Origin: an uncultured Collinsella sp.
GTDB taxonomy: Bacteria > Actinomycetota > Coriobacteriia > Coriobacteriales > Coriobacteriaceae
Reading direction: 5' to 3'
Assembly (NCBI GenBank): GCA_902464645.1
Contig: CABQKL010000078.1
Span: forward strand, 1 to 8,841
DNA length: 8,841 bases
Both the position numbers and the translations under genes were made by a program. The notes under the pieces were generated by a model that was given only the letters and a program-made list of their open reading frames with translations, was not told where the DNA came from and did not search any database. Positions 1 through 5,283 of this stretch are shown here, in pieces (position 1 is the stretch's first letter; every line of letters begins with the position of its first letter).

Positions 1-21
1 CAGCAGACTAAAGTCTTGAAC

Positions 22-47
22 AAAAAGCGCGGCCTAAAAGGCCGCGC
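22..47 (-). terminator. Intrinsic terminator of the ilvE transcript
   Basis: An 8-bp perfect GC-rich stem (27-34 with 40-47, GCGCGGCC/GGCCGCGC) closes a 5-nt loop. On the minus strand it is followed directly by a TTTTT run (26-22). This is the classic Rho-independent layout. It lies about 210 nt beyond the ilvE stop codon, so the ilvE mRNA would carry a long 3' untranslated region. Confidence 0.9.
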
Positions 48-90
48 ACCATATTCAATTCAGCCAAGTAATCCCCTGTCGCGACAGCGC

Positions 91-235
91 CGAGCCGCAG
101 GGCAGAGAGCAAGTTCCCTCCCAGCGCACTCCGCAGGACGCAAGAAGCCCTCGCCGCACGAAGTGCGCAGCGAGGACTTCTTGCATGTCCGAGGACGCGC
201 TGGGAGGGAACTTGCTCTCTGCCCGGACGTGCTCG
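91..235. repeat. Long imperfect inverted repeat (MITE/REP-like hairpin element)
   Basis: A perfect 28-bp inverted repeat (100-127 with 197-224) encloses a second arm pair matching at 14 of 15 positions (140-154 with 170-184) and an apical 5-bp stem, CGCAC/GTGCG with a GAA loop (155-167). Outer 5-bp arms CGAGC/GCTCG (91-95 with 231-235) extend it. The segment between the two main arms (128-139 against 185-196) pairs poorly. It lies wholly between the ilvE stop and its terminator, so the ilvE mRNA would form a hairpin of about 125-145 nt. No coding capacity is supported. It may be a non-autonomous mobile repeat or a processed mRNA 3' structure; I cannot test its copy number. Confidence 0.75.
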
Positions 236-254
236 CCAAGAGCTGTAAGGCAGC

Positions 255-1307
255 TTATGCGACGGTGTAAACCCAGTTGTGCTTATCCTCGACAGCACCG
301 GACTGAATACCAGTCAGGGTCTCGCGAAGCTTCTTCATCACGGGGCCGATCTCGGTGCAGCCAGCCGGGAAGGTCACGGTCTCGTCGGCGCCATAGACCT
401 TGTTGTCGATCTCGCCCACCGGGGAGATGACGGCAGCGGTGCCGCACAGACCGCACTCCACAAAGGTGCCGGCCTTGACCTCGGCCCACTCGACGGGGCG
501 CTGGTCAACGGTCATGCCCAGGTCCTGAGCGACCTGAACGAGCGAGCGACGGGTGATGGAGGGCAGGATGGAATCGGTGTGCGACTGCGGAACGACGAGC
601 GTGCCGTCCTCCTTCACGAACAGAACGTTCGCGCCACCGGTCTCCTCGACATAGGTGCGGGACTCGGAGTCGAGATACAAGTTCTCGGCATAGCCCTCGC
701 GGTGAGCCTCCATCGTGGGCTTAAGGGACATGGCGTAGTTCAGGCCGGCCTTGATGTTACCGGTGCCGTGCGGTGCAGCGCGGTCGTACTCGGAAACGCG
801 CAGCTTGACGGGCTTGAGACCACCCTTAAAGTACGGACCGACCGGGGTCACGAGAATACGGAACGTGTACTCAGGAGCGGGAGCCACGCCAATCACGTCA
901 CCGGAGCCGATCATAAACGGACGCACGTACAGGGTCGCGCCGGAGCCAAAGGGCGGAACCCAGGCGGCGTTGGCAGAAACGACCTGCTTGACGGCCTCAA
1001 CGAACTTGTCCTTGGGGAACGGGGGCATCTCGAGGCGCTGGGCAGAGTTATACATGCGCTCGGCGTTCATGTCGGGACGGAAGCAGACGATGCTGCCGTC
1101 CTCGGCGGTGTAGGCCTTCAGGCCCTCAAAGACCTCCTGGCAATAATGGAAGATGCCGCCGCACTCGGAGACATGCAAGGTGTGGTCGGTGGTCAGGCCG
1201 CCCTCGTCCCACTCGCCGTCCTTCCAATGAGCCTCGTAGCTGTAATCGGTCTTCATGTAGCCAAAGCCGAGGCTACCCCAATCGATATCCTTCTTCTCGA
1301 CAGTCAT
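255..1307 (-). CDS. ilvE: Branched-chain amino acid aminotransferase
   Basis: This is a 350-aa cytosolic, class IV fold, PLP-dependent aminotransferase. The family reversibly transfers the amino group between leucine, isoleucine or valine and 2-oxoglutarate, the last step of branched-chain amino-acid synthesis. Visible features are the N-terminal FGYMKTDY-like entry, the QEVFEGLKAY segment (57-66), RPDMNAERM (78-85), the PLP-binding lysine K186 in GNIKAGLNYA, the cofactor-contacting EETGGANVLF (221-230), and CGLCGTAAVISPVG (285-298) near the active site. Length and motif order fit the longer BCAT branch. The reading frame stays open 50 codons upstream to a GTG at 1457. I chose the ATG at 1307 because TAAGGAG lies about 6 nt before it and the family N-terminus begins there. 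It appears to be transcribed alone, with a terminator on each side. Confidence 0.95.
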   Translation of the reverse strand: MTVEKKDIDWGSLGFGYMKTDYSYEAHWKDGEWDEGGLTTDHTLHVSECGGIFHYCQEVFEGLKAYTAEDGSIVCFRPDMNAERMYNSAQRLEMPPFPKDKFVEAVKQVVSANAAWVPPFGSGATLYVRPFMIGSGDVIGVAPAPEYTFRILVTPVGPYFKGGLKPVKLRVSEYDRAAPHGTGNIKAGLNYAMSLKPTMEAHREGYAENLYLDSESRTYVEETGGANVLFVKEDGTLVVPQSHTDSILPSITRRSLVQVAQDLGMTVDQRPVEWAEVKAGTFVECGLCGTAAVISPVGEIDNKVYGADETVTFPAGCTEIGPVMKKLRETLTGIQSGAVEDKHNWVYTVA

Positions 1308-1453
1308 ATGTCGCTCCTTACATACACAGTTGCATACTCGCGAACTCGCACGCAAGGACCGAGGCCGACCGCGTCGCAACGTCGCACGCCCGGAGCGTAG
1401 AGCCGGACGGGACACGCGAACGGCATCAAAGCCAATGGCACGTCGATTCGCAT
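1304..1453 (-). CDS. Possible 49-aa leader ORF overlapping the ilvE start
   Basis: An ATG-started 49-codon frame ends in TGA, and this overlaps the ilvE start codon as ATGA. About 14 of its 49 residues are Val, Leu or Ile (8 Val), spread along the peptide with no attenuator-like run. It has no convincing ribosome binding site. However, a TACAAT hexamer lies 7 nt before its ATG, which would place transcription initiation on the start codon itself, as in leaderless actinobacterial mRNAs. Third-position GC is about 65%, which does not separate coding from chance in this GC-rich DNA. The ilvE frame is also open here, so an accidental ORF is quite possible. I recognise no homologue. Confidence 0.22.
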   Translation of the reverse strand: MRIDVPLALMPFACPVRLYAPGVRRCDAVGLGPCVRVREYATVYVRSDI

Positions 1454-1460
1454 GCACGAG

Positions 1461-1466
1461 ATTGTA
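1461..1466 (-). promoter_or_regulatory. Candidate -10 element (TACAAT) for ilvE
   Basis: TACAAT on the minus strand matches the TATAAT consensus at five of six positions. It lies about 155 nt upstream of the ilvE ATG and downstream of the dedA terminator. No good -35 hexamer is seen at 17 nt; the AT-rich TTTTAT is the nearest candidate. Transcription would begin about 7 nt downstream, at or next to the ATG at 1453. Confidence 0.4.
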
Positions 1467-1481
1467 CTCCGCACGCGCGTC

Positions 1482-1494
1482 GGATAAAACGTTT
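1482..1494. promoter_or_regulatory. GGATAAAACGTTT motif, possible operator
   Basis: This 13-mer contains the palindrome AAAACGTTTT, extending one base beyond the 13-mer, and sits just upstream of the candidate ilvE -10. The same 13 bases recur at 8105-8117 upstream of the nitroreductase gene. A central CG flanked by A and T runs resembles operators of LacI-type regulators, but no regulator is identified here. Confidence 0.3.
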
Positions 1495-1529
1495 TTCTTT
1501 GACTAACTAAAGTATTTTCATTTGACCGA

Positions 1530-1568
1530 AACTAAAGAGGCCCGCCACCGTAAACGGTGACGGGCCTC
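1530..1568 (-). terminator. Intrinsic terminator of dedA
   Basis: The stem GAGGCCCG-C-CACCG (1537-1550) pairs with CGGTG-A-CGGGCCTC (1555-1568) around a 4-nt loop, with one internal C/A mismatch. On the minus strand it is followed by TTTAGTTT. It lies 28 nt beyond the dedA stop codon and separates dedA from ilvE. Confidence 0.82.
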
Positions 1569-1596
1569 AACGACACGATTTGTGCGCCGGCTCGAG

Positions 1597-2244
1597 CTAT
1601 GCGTTCTTTTTGCCCAGCTTAGCCTTAACCAAGCCGACCACGGTCGGGATGATCGACACGGCGACAATGCCGATAATCAGCAGCTCAAAGTGCTCCTGCA
1701 CAAAGGGAATGCCGCCAAAGAAGTAGCCCAGCAGCGTAAAGACCGTCGACCAGGTAATGCCGCCCAGCACGTTAAAGACAACGAAGTTGCGCCAGTGCAT
1801 GCCGCCCATGCCGGCGATAAAGGGCACAAAGGTGCGGATAAACGGAAAGAAGCGGCCCAGGAAGATGGCCAGGTGGCCCCACTTATCCAAGAAGTCCTCG
1901 GACTTTTTGATGCGCTCGGGCGTCATGGCCTTTACCTTGCCCGAGGCGATGATCTTGCGGCCAAAGAAGTGGCCGATCATAAAGTTGCACTGATCGCCCA
2001 GGATGGCTGCGGCCCATGCGGTGGCCAGAAGCGCCACGATGTTAAAGCCGCCGTTGTGGGCAAAGAAGCCCGAGGCAAACAGCAGCGAATCGCCGGGAAG
2101 GAACGGGAAGAACACCACACCCGTCTCGATAAAGATGATCAGGAAAACGCAGCCGTAGGCCATAAGCGGGCCGGCGGCGATCCAGCTGGCGATCGCGGTG
2201 CGCGGATCCTTAAGCAGCTCGGCGATAAAATTGATGAAACCCAT
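1597..2244 (-). CDS. DedA/SNARE-associated family membrane protein
   Basis: This 215-aa polytopic inner-membrane protein belongs to the DedA (PF09335) family. Some members of that family translocate undecaprenyl phosphate or other lipids and support envelope integrity and proton-motive force; this protein's own substrate cannot be read from sequence. Hallmarks are FIETGVVFFPFLPGDSLL (38-55, with E40 and PGD 50-52), GDQCNFMIGHFFGR (83-96), and GRFFPFIRTFVPFIAG (130-145) with the conserved arginines R131 and R137. Hydrophobic segments lie at about 28-48, 66-82, 136-148, 155-178 and 188-206. The ATG at 2244 was chosen over an in-frame TTG at 2283: it follows a weak GAGAGG and the family N-terminus starts there. 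The gene is monocistronic and divergent from the acetyltransferase gene. Confidence 0.92.
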   Translation of the reverse strand: MGFINFIAELLKDPRTAIASWIAAGPLMAYGCVFLIIFIETGVVFFPFLPGDSLLFASGFFAHNGGFNIVALLATAWAAAILGDQCNFMIGHFFGRKIIASGKVKAMTPERIKKSEDFLDKWGHLAIFLGRFFPFIRTFVPFIAGMGGMHWRNFVVFNVLGGITWSTVFTLLGYFFGGIPFVQEHFELLIIGIVAVSIIPTVVGLVKAKLGKKNA

Positions 2245-2290
2245 GAAGTAAAACCTCTCAGTTGTGGGCGCGGACACGTCCAAGTTGACC

Positions 2291-2321
2291 AGTATACGGT
2301 TGCGGCGCGAGCACGGGCCAA
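2291..2321 (-). promoter_or_regulatory. Candidate dedA promoter
   Basis: TATACT on the minus strand (2291-2296) matches the -10 consensus at five of six positions and lies about 47 nt before the dedA ATG. The best -35 candidate is TTGGCC (2316-2321), at a long 19-nt spacing, so only the -10 is reasonably supported. Confidence 0.4.
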
Positions 2322-2409
2322 ACCCCTCAAAAGTCTTACTTCATTACCAGCAAGTTTGCATAACTGACACCTGTCGCGCAAAGCCGCCAAGATTGTTCTT
2401 CCTAATCCC

Positions 2410-2426
2410 TAGCGAATCGCTATACT
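2410..2426 (+). promoter_or_regulatory. Candidate serine acetyltransferase promoter -10 with overlapping palindrome
   Basis: TATACT at 2421-2426 is a good -10 hexamer 42 nt upstream of the GTG start. It overlaps the right arm of a perfect small palindrome, TAGCG-AAT-CGCTA (2410-2422), which could be an operator. GAATCGC repeats directly at 2414-2420 and 2432-2438. No convincing -35 is seen at 16-18 nt spacing. Confidence 0.42.
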
Positions 2427-2467
2427 TTATTGAATCGCATTGCCATGGCGCTAAGGGAGGGCGGCCG

Positions 2468-3172
2468 GTGAGCTTTATCAATACCATTCACGAGGACATC
2501 AAGACCGTCCAGGCGCAGGACCCCGCCGCACAAAGCGGTCTGGTCATCTTCCTTTCCTATCCTGGCCTGCACGCCAAGTGGAACCACGTGCCCGAGCACT
2601 GGCTCTGGGAGCACGGTCATCGCTCGCTCGCCCGTGTGCTCTCGCAAATCACCCGCCACATCACCGGCGTCGAGATTCATCCCGCCGCACAAATCGGCAA
2701 GCATTTCTTTATCGACCACGCCATGGGCGTCGTCATCGGCGAAACCACCGTCGTGGGCGACAACTGCGTGCTCTACCAGGGCGTTACGCTCGGCGGCACC
2801 GGCAACGAGACCGGCAAGCGCCACCCCACCCTGGGCAACAACGTCACCGTGGGCACGGGCGCCAAGGTGCTCGGCAACATTCGCATCGGCAACAACGTCA
2901 AGATCGGCGGCAACTCGGTTGTCGTCAAGGACGTGCCCGACAACTGCACCGTCGTGGGCGTGCCGGGACGCATCATCAAGCGCAACGGCTGCCGCGTGTT
3001 CGAGGAGAGCTTCGACGCCAAGCAGCACCGCGAGTACATGCCCGACGACGCCGCCGAGCAGTCCGCGCTCAACCGTCAAGGCATCACCGAAAACGCCCGC
3101 CGCGTCAAGGAACTCGAGCGAGAGGTGGCCGAGCTCAAAGCCCTCGTCGCCAAGCTCGTGGACGAACGCTAG
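2468..3172 (+). CDS. cysE: Serine O-acetyltransferase
   Basis: This 234-aa cytosolic enzyme makes O-acetyl-L-serine from serine and acetyl-CoA, the committed step of cysteine synthesis. Residues about 65-170 form a left-handed beta-helix of hexapeptide repeats: GVEIHPAAQIG, FIDHAMGVVIGET, LGGTG, GKRHPTLGNNVTVGTGAKVLGN and VPGRII. H84, in the IDHAMG motif, aligns with the catalytic His158 of E. coli CysE; E69 takes the place of Asp143; H119 lies in the KRHP motif. The helical N-terminal domain is short, as in the EpsC-like group. The last 30 residues (205-232) are a heptad-like charged helix, and the protein ends in DER rather than the terminal isoleucine used to dock cysteine synthase. The GTG start is preferred because AAGGGAGGG lies 7 nt upstream. 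No cysK is adjacent. Confidence 0.92.
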   Translation: MSFINTIHEDIKTVQAQDPAAQSGLVIFLSYPGLHAKWNHVPEHWLWEHGHRSLARVLSQITRHITGVEIHPAAQIGKHFFIDHAMGVVIGETTVVGDNCVLYQGVTLGGTGNETGKRHPTLGNNVTVGTGAKVLGNIRIGNNVKIGGNSVVVKDVPDNCTVVGVPGRIIKRNGCRVFEESFDAKQHREYMPDDAAEQSALNRQGITENARRVKELEREVAELKALVAKLVDER

Positions 3173-3210
3173 AGGCGGACGACCGCCGACAACATTGACG
3201 CCAACGCAAA

Positions 3211-3246
3211 GGCGCGCCAGAGGATTCGCCCCCGGCGCGCCTTATT
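3211..3246 (+). terminator. Terminator after serine acetyltransferase gene
   Basis: GGCGCGCC (3211-3218) pairs perfectly with GGCGCGCC (3234-3241, itself palindromic) across a 15-nt loop, followed by TTATTT on the plus strand. On the minus strand the hairpin is followed by TTTGCG, so it may also act weakly on the converging ABC-exporter transcript. Confidence 0.72.
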
Positions 3247-3251
3247 TGTGA

Positions 3252-3281
3252 TGTGACATGTGGGACTGTCCCTTTGTCACA
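3252..3281. repeat. REP-like palindrome at the 3' end of the exporter operon
   Basis: Nested inverted repeats TGTGAC (3252-3257) with GTCACA (3276-3281) and GGGAC-T-GTCCC (3262-3272) make a compact 30-bp hairpin that abuts the stop codon of the second ABC gene. The GGGACTGTCCC core with flanking TTTGTCACA resembles small extragenic palindromes that I recall as repeated in many genomes; I could not count copies here. It may stabilise or terminate the operon mRNA. Confidence 0.5.
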
Positions 3282-5282
3282 TTATGCGAACTGGCTCAGA
3301 TAAAGGTCGGCGTAAGCGCCCTCGGCTGCGAGCAGCTCTTTATGCGTGCCCTGCTCGATAATGTTGCCGTGGTCCATGACCAGAATCAGGTCGGCATTCA
3401 CGATCGTCGACAGGCGATGCGCGATCACAAAGCTCGTGCGCCCATGCATGAGCGCGTCCATGGCACGGCCGATGGCAAGCTCGGTGCGCGTGTCCACGCT
3501 TGAGGTCGCCTCGTCCAGGATGAGAATCGCCGGGTTGTTGAGCAGCACGCGCGCAATGGTCAGCAGCTGACGCTGGCCCTGGCTGATACTTTCGGCATCG
3601 TTGGCCACGCGCGTGTCGTAGCCCTGCGGCATGGTGCGCACAAAGAAGTCGACCTGCGCGGCGCGTGCGGCGGCCACGACCTCCTCGCGCGTCGCCTCAG
3701 GGCAGCCGTAGGCGATGTTTTCGGCAATCGTGCCATCGAACAGCCAGGCGTCCTGCAGCACCATGCCAAACTGCTGGCGCAGCTCGCCGCGGTCCATGCG
3801 GCTCGTGTCTACTCCGTCGAGCGTAATACGCCCGCCGTCAATCTCGTAGAAGCGCATGAGCAGGTTGATGAGCGTGGTCTTGCCCGCGCCCGTGGTTCCC
3901 ACCACAGCAATCTTCTGGCCCGGCTCGGCGGTAAACGACACATCGCGCATGAGCGGCTTGTCGGGCGCATAACCAAAGCGCACATGCTCAAAGGCGACGC
4001 GGCCCTCCACGCGGCCCGGCAGCTTGGCGGCCTCGCCCGGCTGCGGATCCGCCTCCATCTCGGGTTCATCGAGCAGGTCGAACACGCGCTCCGCACTCGC
4101 CAGCGCGCTCTGCAGCGAGTTGAAGGTAAACGACAGCTGCGTCATGGGCTCGGATGCCTCGTAGATAAACTGGAAGAACGCCTGGAACACACCGACGGTC
4201 ATGTGGCCGGCAACCAGCATGCTGCAGCCCACAATCGCAATCACGATCTGTGCCAGGCGGCCGATAAAGCGCACCGCGGGGCCGACGGCGTTAATCATAA
4301 AGTCGGCCTTGGCACTCACGCGCGCTAGCTCGCTCGAGGCCTGGTGCACCTCGGCAGAGCTCTGACGCTCGCGGTTAAACGCGCGAATCACCAGACGGCC
4401 CGAATAGCCTTCCTCGACCGCACTCGTAATCTTGGACACCCACTCCTGGCGCTCACCGGTTACGTCATGCGTGCGACGCGAGACCACCTTGGTCACCAGC
4501 AGCGACAACGCCGTAAAGAACAAAAAGACCAGCGTAAGTGGCACGCTAAACACGAACATCACGCTCACAGCGCCCACCACGGTGCTGATCGACACCAGAA
4601 GCTGCAGCAAGCCGCGCTGCATGCTCTCGGACATCTTGTCCAGGTCGTTGGTCGCGCGGCTAACGACCTCGCCGGGACGATGCGCGTCAAAATAGGCGAG
4701 CGGCAGACGGTTGAGCTTTTGTGCGATGCGGTTGCGTAGGAGCAGGTTGAGGCGTTCGGCCACGCTCGACATCAAAAAGCTCTGGAGTGCGTAGAACGAG
4801 GCAGCGGCCGTCCAGATCATAAAGTAGATGAAGATGGTCCTGCCGCAGTTCTCCCAGGTGATGTTGAAGGTGGTGTCGTTGGCAAACGCCACCTGAATGT
4901 GGCCCCACAGCTCATCGATCACGCGGGCGCTGTATGCCGGCGCGGCGGTGTTAAAGATGGCATAGAACACAATGCTCGCGAACACGATATAGAAGCGCCA
5001 GTGGTCGCCGGCAGCCTCGCTCCACAGGCGGCGCACCGTCGCCCAGGTGTCGCGGGGTGTCTCGTCCTCATCCTCGTCGTCAACGTCGCGCATGCGCTCC
5101 GCCTCGGCGCGGGCGCGCTCGTCCTCGGCGCGCTCATTTTCCTCATAGAGTGCCTGGCGACGAGCCTCGCGCTCCGCCGCCTTGGCGGCTTCGTCCAGGT
5201 CGGGCGTGGCGCCCGTCTCCTCAACTGTCTCTGCATCCGCGGCGCCATCGGCGATGCCCTGCTTCTTGAGCTCCTCGGTCAT
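3282..5282 (-). CDS. ABC exporter half-transporter, subunit B (catalytic ATPase site)
   Basis: This 666-aa protein fuses a six-helix exporter membrane domain (about 95-380) to a nucleotide-binding domain (about 425-660). It should pair with the product of the gene upstream to pump an unknown substrate outward. Motifs: Walker A GTTGAGKTT (462-470), Q-loop Q510, signature ISQGQ (566-570, degenerate from LSGGQ), Walker B ILILDE with catalytic E591, and H-loop H622. So its own ATP-binding half is competent, but the signature it lends to its partner is not. Residues 1-90 form an unusual charged extension: a helical Glu/Ala/Arg-rich stretch (30-65), then the acidic DVDDEDEDE (67-75). ATG 5282 is preferred to GTG 5291, because GGGAGG sits 8 nt before the ATG but directly against the GTG. 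The start lies 1 nt after the preceding stop (TAG-C-ATG), implying translational coupling. Confidence 0.93.
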   Translation of the reverse strand: MTEELKKQGIADGAADAETVEETGATPDLDEAAKAAEREARRQALYEENERAEDERARAEAERMRDVDDEDEDETPRDTWATVRRLWSEAAGDHWRFYIVFASIVFYAIFNTAAPAYSARVIDELWGHIQVAFANDTTFNITWENCGRTIFIYFMIWTAAASFYALQSFLMSSVAERLNLLLRNRIAQKLNRLPLAYFDAHRPGEVVSRATNDLDKMSESMQRGLLQLLVSISTVVGAVSVMFVFSVPLTLVFLFFTALSLLVTKVVSRRTHDVTGERQEWVSKITSAVEEGYSGRLVIRAFNRERQSSAEVHQASSELARVSAKADFMINAVGPAVRFIGRLAQIVIAIVGCSMLVAGHMTVGVFQAFFQFIYEASEPMTQLSFTFNSLQSALASAERVFDLLDEPEMEADPQPGEAAKLPGRVEGRVAFEHVRFGYAPDKPLMRDVSFTAEPGQKIAVVGTTGAGKTTLINLLMRFYEIDGGRITLDGVDTSRMDRGELRQQFGMVLQDAWLFDGTIAENIAYGCPEATREEVVAAARAAQVDFFVRTMPQGYDTRVANDAESISQGQRQLLTIARVLLNNPAILILDEATSSVDTRTELAIGRAMDALMHGRTSFVIAHRLSTIVNADLILVMDHGNIIEQGTHKELLAAEGAYADLYLSQFA

Positions 5283-5283
5283 G

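Noticed and set aside
76..87. CTGTCGCGACAG perfect 12-bp palindrome
   Set aside because: It is short, outside the main inverted repeat and not near a promoter; nothing distinguishes it from chance in GC-rich DNA.
279..1400. A 373-codon open frame on the plus strand, antisense to ilvE
   Set aside because: It is wholly antisense to a clear aminotransferase, has a low-complexity composition rich in Gly, Leu, His and Arg, and lacks family motifs. GC-rich coding DNA commonly leaves such shadow frames open.
1308..1457. In-frame 50-codon N-terminal extension of ilvE from a GTG
   Set aside because: The extension is Arg-rich and unlike the family N-terminus. A strong TAAGGAG sits before the ATG at 1307 but no comparable site before the GTG.
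1308..1500. T-box or classical attenuator in the ilvE leader
   Set aside because: I find no T-box consensus segment, no terminator hairpin with a T-run between the putative start site and the gene, and no run of Leu, Ile or Val codons.
2445..2471. Eight-codon mini-ORF (MALREGGR) whose TGA overlaps the cysE GTG start
   Set aside because: It has no ribosome binding site of its own and is made largely of the purine-rich Shine-Dalgarno sequence for the GTG; a chance frame is the simpler explanation.
2578..3251. Two plus-strand frames of about 205 codons overlapping cysE
   Set aside because: They have Arg/His- or Ser/Ala/Thr-rich shadow compositions with no motifs, while the third frame encodes an unambiguous hexapeptide-repeat acetyltransferase.
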